A DNA stretch of 35,256 nt from an uncultured Gammaproteobacteria bacterium (GCA_913041665.1 CAJWKT010000011.1:1-35256); one strand, 5' to 3'. Counted from the stretch's first letter, positions 10,341-19,956 are shown. Numbers and translations: made by a program. Notes: generated by a model from the sequence alone, not told the origin.

Positions 10341-12187
10341 ATAGACCCATAGAAAAAAAACAAAAAGAGGCCACCACCGCATTTGACCCAGAGTCTTTTC
10401 TTAGGCACCTGACTCACCGTCCGGGTACCTACGAAATGATCGACAAAAAAGACAAGGTCATCTATGTCGGCAAGGCACGAGATCTAAAGCGTCGTGTTGG
10501 TAGCTATTTTTCGGGCCGCGCCAAAGACGCGAAGACAATAGCACTGATTAAATTAGTAGTCGATATCCAAGTTACTGTCACTCAGACGGAGACGGAAGCA
10601 TTAATTTTAGAAAACAATTTAATCAAAGAGCGCAAACCACGTTTTAACGTTCTTTTGAAGGACGATAAAAGCTATCCCTACATCCACGTGACGACTGATC
10701 ACGATTTTCCTCGGCTTACATCTTATCGTGGGTCTAACAAAAAAACGGGTCAACTATTTGGACCATACCCTAGTGCAAGTTCAGTTCGTGAGGGATTAAA
10801 TCAACTTCAAAAATTATTTCGAATACGTCAGTGCGATGATAGTTATTTTTCCAATCGCACCCGTCCCTGTCTTCAGTACCAAATTCAGCGCTGCACCGCT
10901 CCCTGCGTTGGGTTGATAGCTAAAGAGGAATATCAGCGCGATGTGGCGCACGCTATGCTCTTTCTTCGTGGGCGAAATCAAGCTGTTACGGACATTTTGG
11001 TAAAACGAATGGAACAAGCCTCTCAGGGGCAGGCATTTGAGAGGGCCGCTCAATACAGGGACCAACTAGCAGAGTTAAAACGGATAGAAGAGTATCAATT
11101 AGCATCTCGGGCTAGGGGAGATTTCGATGTAGTTGGACTAGTTGATTACGAAGGCGTCCGCTGCTTGTCGGTTATGTTTTTTCGTGCTGGACGATTGCTT
11201 GGAAATCGTAATCATTTTCCGAGAGTATCTGGGGGTGCGGACGAGGAAGAGGTGATGCGGGCTTTCTTAATGCAATATTACGCCACCCAAAAGCCTCCCA
11301 AAGAAATATTAATTAGCCATTCAGTCTCAGATGCCGAAGTAATTCAGGGGATACTCAGCGATCGCACGAGCTATCGAATTCTAATAAAGCACCACGTAAG
11401 AGGAGATCGTGCACGATGGGTCCGCATGGCAGTTACAAATGCAAAAAATGGTGCGGTTGTGCAGCGCAGATCTAGTACTACTTTTACGCAGCAGTTGGAA
11501 GCGCTTGGTAGCAAGTTAGGTTTGAGTCTCGCACCCAGCCGACTTGAATGTTTTGATGTGAGTCACACTGGAGGTACTTCAACGGTGGCTTCTTGTGTTG
11601 TCTTTGGGCCTGAAGGACCCATAAAGTCCGATTATCGCCGTTTCAATATTTCGGGTGTAGTACCGGGTGATGATTACGGCGCATTACGCCAGGCGTTAGA
11701 GCGAAGGTATCGTAGGATTAAGAGCGGGGAAATGGTGATTCCAGATATACTATTCATAGATGGTGGGCGAGGACAACTTTCTTCGGCAGTGACAGTTTTG
11801 GATGAATTACAAATAGCTAGCGTTTGTTTGGTAGGAATTGCCAAGGGCCCTGAACGTAGGCCGGGGCACGAACGCCTGTATCTTGTCGGGCAACAAGCGC
11901 CGACATATTTAGCCCAGAACTCATCTGCGTTACATCTTATTCAGCAAATCAGAGATGAGGCCCACCGTTTTGCTGTCGGGGGTCATCGGATGCGCAGAGG
12001 GAAGAATCAAATAATGTCTGCACTTGAAGAGATTCCAGGGCTAGGACCAAAGAGGCGCAGGGTTTTACTTCAGCAGTTCGGTGGGTTACAAGCCGTGAGG
12101 CGGGCCGGTGTTGACGATCTTAGTCGAGTTAAAGGTATTTCTCCAAGGTTAGCAGAGAATATCTATGAGTATTTTCACTCGGAATAA
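10337..12187 (+). CDS. uvrC: Excinuclease ABC subunit C
   Basis: FLRHLTHRPGTYEMIDKKDKVIYVGKARDLKRRVGSYF (GIY-YIG), LECFDVSHTGGTSTVASCVVF, ILFIDGGRGQLSSA, C-terminal HhH domain. Confidence 0.97.
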   Translation: MNRPIEKKQKEATTAFDPESFLRHLTHRPGTYEMIDKKDKVIYVGKARDLKRRVGSYFSGRAKDAKTIALIKLVVDIQVTVTQTETEALILENNLIKERKPRFNVLLKDDKSYPYIHVTTDHDFPRLTSYRGSNKKTGQLFGPYPSASSVREGLNQLQKLFRIRQCDDSYFSNRTRPCLQYQIQRCTAPCVGLIAKEEYQRDVAHAMLFLRGRNQAVTDILVKRMEQASQGQAFERAAQYRDQLAELKRIEEYQLASRARGDFDVVGLVDYEGVRCLSVMFFRAGRLLGNRNHFPRVSGGADEEEVMRAFLMQYYATQKPPKEILISHSVSDAEVIQGILSDRTSYRILIKHHVRGDRARWVRMAVTNAKNGAVVQRRSSTTFTQQLEALGSKLGLSLAPSRLECFDVSHTGGTSTVASCVVFGPEGPIKSDYRRFNISGVVPGDDYGALRQALERRYRRIKSGEMVIPDILFIDGGRGQLSSAVTVLDELQIASVCLVGIAKGPERRPGHERLYLVGQQAPTYLAQNSSALHLIQQIRDEAHRFAVGGHRMRRGKNQIMSALEEIPGLGPKRRRVLLQQFGGLQAVRRAGVDDLSRVKGISPRLAENIYEYFHSE

Positions 12188-12189
12188 TT

Positions 12190-12750
12190 GTGCAGCTTAA
12201 TATTCCAAACGCCCTGACTATTTTTCGTATTGTTGCAATACCTCTTATCATATTGGTATTTTTCTTGCCCGTGAGTTGGGCTCGCCCGGCATCAGGTTGT
12301 CTTTTTGTTTTGGCTGGTGTCACCGATTGGCTGGATGGGTATTTGGCTAGACGATTGGGTCAGACCTCAAAATTTGGTGCTTTTCTGGATCCTGTAGCTG
12401 ATAAATTAATTATTTCTACTGCGTTAGTGTTGTTGGTTCAATCAGACCCACGGGTTATTTTTTCAATGATTGCGGTAATAATCATAGGACGTGAAATCGC
12501 CGTATCTGCACTCCGAGAATGGATGGCGGAACTTGGTGAGCGCGGACAAGTGGCTGTTACTTTTTTTGGAAAGTGGAAAACAACTGTACAAATAATTGGA
12601 ATAAGCCTGATGCTTTATCAGGATGATCTTTTAGGGCTGCCCATTTACGGAATTGGCATTGCGTTCATGTTGGTGGCGGCAGGACTCACGCTTTGGTCTA
12701 TGATTGACTACCTAAGAACAGCATGGCCCATGATGATTGGACGAGATTAA
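12190..12750 (+). CDS. pgsA: CDP-diacylglycerol--glycerol-3-phosphate 3-phosphatidyltransferase
   Basis: NIPNALTIFRIVAIPLIILVFF..., CDP-alcohol phosphatidyltransferase motif DWLDGYLARRLGQTSKFGAFLDPVADK; directly after uvrC. Confidence 0.95.
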   Translation: MQLNIPNALTIFRIVAIPLIILVFFLPVSWARPASGCLFVLAGVTDWLDGYLARRLGQTSKFGAFLDPVADKLIISTALVLLVQSDPRVIFSMIAVIIIGREIAVSALREWMAELGERGQVAVTFFGKWKTTVQIIGISLMLYQDDLLGLPIYGIGIAFMLVAAGLTLWSMIDYLRTAWPMMIGRD

Positions 12751-12832
12751 CACTTTGTAATAATGGTGACTGACAACAACGCCCTTTAGTTCAAGTTTGA
12801 TAAATTGAAAACTTCGCAACAACTATAATTTT

Positions 12833-13300
12833 TTATATTCCCATCCAAGAAAGAGGCACTTTTACTGCTTCTACCTCTCCCTGCACGAATAATCTGTCAT
12901 TCGTAGTTAGATCGCAGGTGATCACAAGGCGTTCCTTGGTTGCGCTCTTAACAAGAGCTTCCATTTTTAGCCTTGTGTTAATAGAAATAGGACGGCGATA
13001 GTGGACACTCAATTTACCGGTAACAAAACAAAGAAGGGGACTAGAACCTATTTTTCTGTTTTCATTAAAATAGGCAGCAGCCGTTGCCGTGCAAATACAA
13101 TGGCAATCAATAATGGTTGAAATTATCCCGCCATTAACGAAATGCTTTGGTCCAGCGCAGTGCCATGGCTTGGGGAGAAAAATAGCTTGGCTTGGCCCAA
13201 CTCCAGACCAGTAACTTTTGAGTTGAAGGCCAGATTTATTTTGAGGGCCACATCCAAAACAGTTGTTATGCGGTATCAATTCTTGAAGAGAACTTTCCAA
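12833..13300 (-). CDS. PaaI-like hotdog-fold thioesterase
   Basis: NNCFGCGPQNKSGLQLKSYW...HFVNGGIISTIIDCHCICTATAA...LSVHYRRPISINTRLKMEALV. Confidence 0.8.
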   Translation of the reverse strand: MESSLQELIPHNNCFGCGPQNKSGLQLKSYWSGVGPSQAIFLPKPWHCAGPKHFVNGGIISTIIDCHCICTATAAAYFNENRKIGSSPLLCFVTGKLSVHYRRPISINTRLKMEALVKSATKERLVITCDLTTNDRLFVQGEVEAVKVPLSWMGI

Positions 13301-13359
13301 CTATAGAGCTCCTCTATGTAGCAGCCCCTCCCACTTATACTAGGGCGCAGAGTATCCGT

Positions 13360-13388
13360 GGCCACCAAGGTGGCCTGCGTACTAGTAC
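13360..13388. repeat. Two adjacent palindromes: GGCCACC-AA-GGTGGCC (13360-13375) and GTACTAGTAC (13379-13388)
   Basis: Exact inverted complementarity read in sequence, located between the RRM gene 3' end and the thioesterase start. Confidence 0.7.
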
Positions 13389-13442
13389 AAAGGGAGATCT
13401 ATCTAGGGGAAAATAAAGGAGGTGAACTTCAGCCCTAAATAT

Positions 13443-13775
13443 TTACCAGCGATTGCCTCCATTGCCACCACCGTAGCCACCACCACCGCCGCCGCCGCCG
13501 CCGCCATATCCGCCAGATCTTTTGTTTTCCCGTGGTCTAGCTTCATTGACCTTCATTGGCCTACCTTCATAATCGGCCCCATTGAGACCCTCAATTGCGG
13601 CTTGAGCTTCCGCATCACTTGCCATTTCGACGAAACCAAAGCCTTTACTTCGGCCAGTGCCTCGATCTGAAATAATATTAGCCGATTCAACAGTTCCAAA
13701 TTCTCCAAATTTGTCATTCAGGTCCTGCTCACTTGCGGTATAAGGCAAATTTCCAACATACAACTTCCTACCCAC
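13443..13775 (-). CDS. RRM-domain, glycine-rich RNA-binding protein
   Basis: RNP2 KLYVGNLPY, RNP1 RSKGFGFVEM, Gly-rich C-terminus GGYGGGGGGGGGGYGGGNGGNRW. Confidence 0.93.
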   Translation of the reverse strand: MGRKLYVGNLPYTASEQDLNDKFGEFGTVESANIISDRGTGRSKGFGFVEMASDAEAQAAIEGLNGADYEGRPMKVNEARPRENKRSGGYGGGGGGGGGGYGGGNGGNRW

Positions 13776-14125
13776 GATATCTCCTTAATGATAATTGGGC
13801 CACACTAAACGCATATACAAAAAAATTATTATTAGACTATGCGGCGGCCAAGAATGGTTAACGCCCCATTATATATTGAAAAAGATCAACTTAGCACGCA
13901 TATATATAAAAAAAATAGAAAGTTATTCTTGATTTAAGGAAGGATTAGGTATTTTAATTAAAACTGAAAGAATCACTTAGATCAGCTAGGATTAGCGGCC
14001 TAGAAGGGTAAATAGACATTAGAATACCCCGAAACTTGCAAGGGAAATTTAATATAGTGGTTGCCCGGCTTTATACCTCAGAAATGTTGTAAGTCATGTG
14101 TGTAGCGGATTGATTGAAATATAAT

Positions 14126-14201
14126 GCGGGAATAGCTCAGCTGGTAGAGCACAACCTTGCCAAGGTTGGGGTCGCGGGTTCGAGTCCCGTTTCCCGCTCC
14201 A
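14126..14201 (+). tRNA. tRNA-Gly (anticodon GCC), CCA encoded
   Basis: GCGGGAA...TTCCCGC acceptor stem, anticodon arm aaCCTTGCCAAGGtt, T-loop GGGTTCGAGTCCC, terminal TCCA. Confidence 0.97.
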
Positions 14202-14307
14202 ATTTATAAATGCTCCATTAGCGTATTGGAGATGATTTAATCTTTTGACTAATATTTTTTGGCAAAAATTTATTTTCAGAAAGATCTAGCCAGGTAAAAA
14301 GAAAAGT

Positions 14308-15027
14308 ATGGCTGTAAGCATCAACTGCGATATGGGAGAAAGTTTTGGTCTTTATCGCTTGGGAGATGACAAAGCTGTCATGCCATTTATTACCGAGGCT
14401 AATGTGGCATGCGGTTTTCACGGGTCAGACCCCAATCACATGCGAAATACCGTAGAGCTAGCAAAGGGCAATCACGTCAGGGTAGGAGCTCATTTCTCGT
14501 TACCTGATCTTGCAGGGTTTGGCCGGCGAGAAATGAAAATCAACCGTAAGGAAATGGCGAACATTATTACTTATCAAGTAGGAGCGCTTAAAGGTTTTTT
14601 AGATATGGCCGATATGGAGCTAAGTCATTTGAAGCCGCATGGAGCGCTTTATGAAATGGCGGCAAAGCAGGAACATATTGCGCATGCAGTTGCGGATGTC
14701 GGTACATATTTTAAAGTTCCTGTGTTTGGATTAGCTGGTACCTTGCATGAGAAAATTTATACAGACCGCGGGCTCGAGTTTGTAGCGGAGTTTTATGCGG
14801 ATCTTTTTTACGATAATGATGGGAGCTTAATGATTACCCGGGAACACAATGCAGTTGACCCTACAGATGCAGCATCACGATGCTTGCGTGCCATAAAAGA
14901 CGGGTTGACTCAAACTATTGGGGGTATAGATATATCAGTACGAGCCGAAACCATTTGTATTCACTCCGATACCCCAAATGTTGTTGAGGTTGCCCGAGCC
15001 GTCCATGAGGAATTGAAGAATCAGTGA
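14308..15027 (+). CDS. pxpA: LamB/YcsF family protein (5-oxoprolinase subunit A-like)
   Basis: INCDMGESFGLYRLGDDKAVMPFITEANVACGFHGSDPNHM, VGAHFSLPDLAGFGRREM, HLKPHGALYEM. Confidence 0.9.
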   Translation: MAVSINCDMGESFGLYRLGDDKAVMPFITEANVACGFHGSDPNHMRNTVELAKGNHVRVGAHFSLPDLAGFGRREMKINRKEMANIITYQVGALKGFLDMADMELSHLKPHGALYEMAAKQEHIAHAVADVGTYFKVPVFGLAGTLHEKIYTDRGLEFVAEFYADLFYDNDGSLMITREHNAVDPTDAASRCLRAIKDGLTQTIGGIDISVRAETICIHSDTPNVVEVARAVHEELKNQ

Positions 15028-15082
15028 TAATTTGGATTTTTTTAATGCTTGCCCGATAAATTAAAGGTGAGCACGGAGAAGG

Positions 15083-15808
15083 ATGTCTATGAAAAAATCA
15101 AATAGCCGAAATTATGTACTAGTTCATGGTGCGTGGCATGGGGGTTGGGTGTGGCGTCAAGTTGCAGATGCCCTTCGTGCGATGGGCCATACTGTAACGA
15201 CCCCAACTCTGACTGGACTCGGAGAGAGGAAACACCTTGCCTCTCAACGACCTGATTTACTTATGCATGTAGAGGATGTAGTCGCAAATATATACTTGGA
15301 AGGACTGAGCAATATCGTTCTCGTTGGTTGGAGCTATGGCGGTATGGTCATTTCTGGTGTACTCGAACAGATCCAAGAGGATGTCGCTTCTATGGTTTAC
15401 CTCGACGCATTTGTCCCAAAAAGGGGGCAAGCAGTGATCGATTGTGTTGAGTCGGCTGCTGCCAGCGCCTTCCAGGGTTTTATAGATGCGGAGAAGGATA
15501 TTTCCCCGATTATCCCACTAGAAGTTTTTGGTGTAGAAGATGCGGCAATATGTGAATTTGTAAATCCGAGGTTGGTCCCTCAACCCTTTAAAACATTTGC
15601 GCAGCCATCAGAGGCATTATTGGAACTTCCTTCAGGTATTCCGCATACATATATACGTTGCTCAGGATTTCCGGAACCGTCACTAGATGCCTATCTGGCA
15701 TCTGCAGAAAGGGACCCTAATTTTGATGCGCATGTAATGAGTACTAGTCACTTGGCGATGCTCACAGACCCACAAGGGCTTGTCGAGATACTCGATAATG
15801 CGTCATAG
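15083..15808 (+). CDS. Alpha/beta hydrolase
   Basis: NYVLVHGAWHGGWVWRQVADALRAMGHTVTTPTLTGLGERKHL, nucleophile elbow GWSYGG, C-terminal TSHLAMLTDP. Confidence 0.88.
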   Translation: MSMKKSNSRNYVLVHGAWHGGWVWRQVADALRAMGHTVTTPTLTGLGERKHLASQRPDLLMHVEDVVANIYLEGLSNIVLVGWSYGGMVISGVLEQIQEDVASMVYLDAFVPKRGQAVIDCVESAAASAFQGFIDAEKDISPIIPLEVFGVEDAAICEFVNPRLVPQPFKTFAQPSEALLELPSGIPHTYIRCSGFPEPSLDAYLASAERDPNFDAHVMSTSHLAMLTDPQGLVEILDNAS

Positions 15809-15883
15809 CTGAGCAAGTAGAGCCAGTTTTCTGGGACTTTTCAGTGAAAATCTTAGTGTGCCTTATTCTATACTGGGCTGATT

Positions 15884-16215
15884 TTACTGCCAGTTGTTCT
15901 CTAACTTAGTTGTGAGTTCATCGATAAGGCGGGGAAATTCGGTAGCCAGGTCGCTGTGTTCACCGGGATCCAGGGCAATGTTGTAGAGTTGCCAAGAACC
16001 GACATTTGTCCCCGTCCCCATGCTTAGGTGCATTTCGTTAGCAATTTTATAGTTGTTCCTGTGCAAGGCTGCTGCACTTGTCTAAAGATGGCTACTATAT
16101 CTGTCGGTTCATGGGCCGTTTCCGCCAATCTGATTACGTACGGCCAGAAAGAGCGGCCCACAATATCATTGATCTGCCTATCCTTATAATCTCCAGCCCC
16201 GGGATGCCGGTGCTA
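15884..16215 (-). pseudogene. Degraded C-terminal remnant of an arylsulfatase
   Basis: Reverse strand encodes HPGAGDYKDRQINDIVGRSFWPY, then after a frame change ALHRNNYKIANEMH...GSWQLYNIALDPGEHSDLATEFPRLIDELTTKLENNWQ. This aligns with the C-terminus of the sulfatase at 31851-33455 (HPGPGDYKGRKIEGIVGRSAWPY...LIRGNYKITNERL...VSWQLYDIMSDPGETQDLALQYPELVSELLVEWETNWR). Confidence 0.85.
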
Positions 16216-16361
16216 ATAAGCCAAAAGAAAACTATATTTACTGGCTGAAATATTGCGAATACGGATGAACAGTGCAATATTCATCAATACTTTGTGTGGG
16301 TTGGACGCACGAATAAATTCAATAATTTATCGACTAACTGGAAATGCAGGGAGTATTCAAT

Positions 16362-17495
16362 ATGCTGCGAAGAGCACCGTACAGGGCTGATCACGTAGGT
16401 AGTTTGCTGAGGCCGCCGGCCATTCATGAGGCAAGGAAACATTGCTTCTCGGGTTCTGTCGGTTCCGACAGGTTTGGTACTTCGGATCAATTACGCGAGG
16501 CAGAAGACATAGCGATTGCTGAAGTAGTTAAAATGCAGGAGAGCATTGGTCTGCTGGCAACCACGGATGGAGAGTATCGACGGTGGTTTTGGCACTTTGA
16601 CTTCATGGGTGCATTGTCAGGTATAGAGCTAGTTGAGCGTAATGAAGGTGTTCAGTTTCATGGAATCCAGATTCCCCCAATACATCCCACTATTACGGGA
16701 CGCATCAATTTTCCGGACAATCACCCCATGCTGGATCATTTCCGCTATCTAGCATCAGTTACCAATGTCCAGCCGAAAATGTCGATTCCAGGTCCAAGTT
16801 GTTGTCATTTTAGAATAGCAAAAGCAGACATTGCTCCACCAGAGTATGCGGACGTGGAGGTATTGTTCTCAGATCTGACAAAGACCTACTCAAAAGCCGT
16901 CAGGGAATTCTATAAAGCAGGTTGTCGCTACCTGCAAATGGACGACATTTTCTTTGCGTATCTTTGCGATCCAAATCAACGGGAACAAAAAAAAGCTGAA
17001 GGACTTGATCCCGACTGGCTTATCACCCAATACGCCAAAATGATGCATGATGCTATCGAGGATCGGCCCGAAGATATGGTAATCGCTATGCATCTTTGTC
17101 GGGGAAACTTTCGGTCAACTTGGGCAGTAGAAGGTGCATATGATCCGGCGGCTGACGCAGTCTTTAATCAAACAGGTGTTGACGTGTATTTCATGGAGTA
17201 TGACAGTGAGCGTGCCGGGAGCCTACATCCATTGAGGTTGCTGCCGAAGGGGAGTAAGCGTGTTATGCCGGGCTTTATTACGACGAAAGATGGAAGGCTT
17301 GAGTCAATCGATACCATTGAATCTCGCATCGAAGAAGCTTCGAAATTTGTAGATATTGATCAGCTTGGTATCGCTCCACAGTGTGGGTTTGCCTCGACAG
17401 AAGAGGGTAACTCTCTTTCAGAAGATCAGCAGAAACGTAAACTTGAATTAATAGTTTCGATTGCAGAGAAAGTTTGGGGCGGAATTGATGCATAG
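16362..17495 (+). CDS. Cobalamin-independent methionine synthase (MetE) C-terminal-like family protein
   Basis: RAPYRADHVGSLLRPPAIHEAR, ATTDGEYRRWFWHFDF, CRYLQMDDIFFAYLCD, MVIAMHLCRGNFRSTW, VMPGFITTKDGRLES, LGIAPQCGFAST. Confidence 0.87.
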   Translation: MLRRAPYRADHVGSLLRPPAIHEARKHCFSGSVGSDRFGTSDQLREAEDIAIAEVVKMQESIGLLATTDGEYRRWFWHFDFMGALSGIELVERNEGVQFHGIQIPPIHPTITGRINFPDNHPMLDHFRYLASVTNVQPKMSIPGPSCCHFRIAKADIAPPEYADVEVLFSDLTKTYSKAVREFYKAGCRYLQMDDIFFAYLCDPNQREQKKAEGLDPDWLITQYAKMMHDAIEDRPEDMVIAMHLCRGNFRSTWAVEGAYDPAADAVFNQTGVDVYFMEYDSERAGSLHPLRLLPKGSKRVMPGFITTKDGRLESIDTIESRIEEASKFVDIDQLGIAPQCGFASTEEGNSLSEDQQKRKLELIVSIAEKVWGGIDA

Positions 17496-17624
17496 ATTCG
17501 TACTTATTACGGGAAACCTTGGAAACTTTCTTGTCATGAGTACTTTTTTTTATTTTACACATGTGTCAGCCCATCATTCATTCGCAACTCATTACATTAC
17601 TAATGAGTTATTTGAGATATTCTT

Positions 17625-19148
17625 TTAGTAATCCATGGATCTTCCTGTGAATGGATTAACTCCCCCATGGAAGCCACCTTGGTCACGCACCACTCGTGCA
17701 ACACCGTCCTCGTTGTAGTGCACCCAAACTAAACCATGCGGGTCACCCCATTTGGGCATGTCGATCACATGTGTCTGTTGTCGGGTTTGGGTATCAAAAA
17801 CGAAAATCTGCCCATCACCATTCGCAGTAGCCCATATTTCTTTGCCATTGGGTGCTAGCAGGATGTGATCAACTACGTAGCCGGAGAACAGGGTTTCAAG
17901 ATGCCTCCCGTCATCAGTATCGAAGACTGTGACGGTTCGGCCAAAAAACTCATTGGCCTCACCCTTATCAGCAACCCATATTTCCGACTGGTCCGCATTG
18001 AATGTTGCACCGTAGGGACCAATTCCCGTAGCTCTGTGCCATTCAATGGCACCAGTTTCCAGGTTGATTTTCGTCAGGCTCGATGAACCAGCGGCTGGGA
18101 CATAGATATTTTCACTGGCATTGTCTATCAAGATCCAGTCGCCGCGATATCCGGGGTAAGGATATTCGTTTACGACTTCCCAGGTATTCGGGTCAATCTG
18201 CGCTACCCAGTACGGTCGCAGGGTTGTCAGTACGCCACGACTAAGATTGACTGCGCCAATAAAACCGGAAAGCGCCATTGGGCCGTACCCGACGGGCTCC
18301 ATGAGGATGTAGATATATTCGTTATCCGTGAACGAGGTATAAGTGTTACCGCCTAAATCCTCTCCCCGAACGCCACCAATGATTTCATCGGTTTCCGGGT
18401 CAAAGAGAAATACGTCTAGGCCTGCCTCTTCACGGGCGAAAGTATCAATTAACAAATAGCGGTCTTGGAATATCTGTCCGTGGTGCATCCGACCCCCGAC
18501 TGTCATTTGTTTGACAGGCTGAAGGGTCAGGGCATCAATTTTGATGAGTGAGGCTACTGCATTAAGCCCGGCGCTGTTCGCGTCATCGCTTGAAAAAGCG
18601 CCAACGATATAAACAAATTTTCCATCGGGAGAGACAACCGTGGTGTGAACGCTGGATCGTAGTTCGGGTGAAAGTTCGTAGGCCGCGATCATTTCCTTTG
18701 TTTCAGCGTCCCCAACCGACACTTGGCTTGATTCGGCCCCTACGGTCCTTCGGCCGGCAGAATAAAAGTTAGTAGTGGTTCCCAGATTTTCGTAAAAATA
18801 GGTTTTTCCGGGTTGCGGCTCAAATTTCGGCTCTCCAGGTTCGAATACGGCGATTTCCTGCACTTCATAGTTGTGCATGACACTGCCGGTTTTGGCGCGA
18901 CGTTGCCAATTTTCCAGTAGGTCATCAAAAGATTCGATGCTACCGACGAGTTGGTCGCGTTCGGTTGTTGGAAATTGCTCAAGAAACTCTGAGGTATTTG
19001 GCACGACTCCAGCCCCCTGCCTGAGCAATGAGCTATTTACTTCAGTGGAAAGCCGCTCTTCACGGGTAGGTGATGTTTGGGTACTAGCAATTTCGTAAAA
19101 TGCGAATAGTCCCACAGGAACAATAAGCAGTGATTTCCATTTTTTCAC
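17625..19148 (-). CDS. Secreted beta-propeller (YncE/YVTN-like) protein
   Basis: N-terminal signal-like hydrophobic segment; repeated VVSPDGKFVYIVGAFSS, TKINLETGAIEWHRATGIGPYGATFNADQSEIWVADKG, HILLAPNGKEIWATANGDGQIFVFDTQTRQ blades. Confidence 0.7.
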   Translation of the reverse strand: MKKWKSLLIVPVGLFAFYEIASTQTSPTREERLSTEVNSSLLRQGAGVVPNTSEFLEQFPTTERDQLVGSIESFDDLLENWQRRAKTGSVMHNYEVQEIAVFEPGEPKFEPQPGKTYFYENLGTTTNFYSAGRRTVGAESSQVSVGDAETKEMIAAYELSPELRSSVHTTVVSPDGKFVYIVGAFSSDDANSAGLNAVASLIKIDALTLQPVKQMTVGGRMHHGQIFQDRYLLIDTFAREEAGLDVFLFDPETDEIIGGVRGEDLGGNTYTSFTDNEYIYILMEPVGYGPMALSGFIGAVNLSRGVLTTLRPYWVAQIDPNTWEVVNEYPYPGYRGDWILIDNASENIYVPAAGSSSLTKINLETGAIEWHRATGIGPYGATFNADQSEIWVADKGEANEFFGRTVTVFDTDDGRHLETLFSGYVVDHILLAPNGKEIWATANGDGQIFVFDTQTRQQTHVIDMPKWGDPHGLVWVHYNEDGVARVVRDQGGFHGGVNPFTGRSMDY

Positions 19149-19264
19149 GATTTTTAACCTCTCTTAAGCGGACTAAGCCATGATAGCCTATCTCTATATT
19201 TATGGTTATAGTCTGCAGTGTGCTAGGCGGTAACATAACGTTTAAGAATGTTTAAGGATTTATT

Positions 19265-19903
19265 ATGACGGAGTCAGTACCTACAGAAATTAAGAATATC
19301 TCTCCTAGGCAATTGTGGCTTGGAGTCTTGGCATCTGTTGTCATTGCTCTTGTTTTGTTATTTGTAGTGGTATTGCCGGCAGAAAAAGGGATTGATCCGA
19401 CTGGCGCGGGAAGGCTATTGGGGCTTAATGCGCTCAGTAATCCGGTAAGGACAATTGAAATCGTGGATATTGTGGGTGGTAATGAGGAATATCGAAATGT
19501 AGAAATTCCCGATTTTGGAGACCCTGTACCGCTACCAAATCCGAACGTCTATCAGGGTGAAGCGGAAGTTTTCCAAAGTGAATCGAGACAAATTTTACTT
19601 GGTCCGTTCGAGGAGACAGAAATAAAAATGGTGCTTGCACAGGGAAAGATGATTCTTTACTCCTGGGAGGTTGATCGTGGCGATATATATGTTGATTTTC
19701 ATGGACATGAACCTGGCGTTAATGACTACTGGGTACGGTACCAGGAACAACAGGAAGGCGTTGGCGGTAACGGATCACTCGTTGCCCCCTTTGAGGGACA
19801 GCATGGCTGGTATTGGCTGAACTACAATGAGTTTCCGGTTGTCATTACACTTAACATTAGTGGTTATTATTCCGGCATTATTGACTTAAGTGCTAATTTT
19901 TAA
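19265..19903 (+). CDS. Single-TM anchored hypothetical protein
   Basis: 639-bp ORF with one strong TM segment (LWLGVLASVVIALVLLFVVVLP) and an acidic extracytoplasmic domain. Confidence 0.7.
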   Translation: MTESVPTEIKNISPRQLWLGVLASVVIALVLLFVVVLPAEKGIDPTGAGRLLGLNALSNPVRTIEIVDIVGGNEEYRNVEIPDFGDPVPLPNPNVYQGEAEVFQSESRQILLGPFEETEIKMVLAQGKMILYSWEVDRGDIYVDFHGHEPGVNDYWVRYQEQQEGVGGNGSLVAPFEGQHGWYWLNYNEFPVVITLNISGYYSGIIDLSANF

Positions 19904-19956
19904 ATGGTATTTTTTAATCAGTATCAACAGACTAAGTTTTCAGTGGTGCACACATT

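Noticed and set aside
13422-13670. + strand ORF of 82 aa beginning GTG right at a strong SD
   Set aside because: The SD overlaps the GTG instead of preceding it, the peptide is low-complexity Ala/Thr antisense to the RRM gene, and the 3'UTR-element explanation is preferred.
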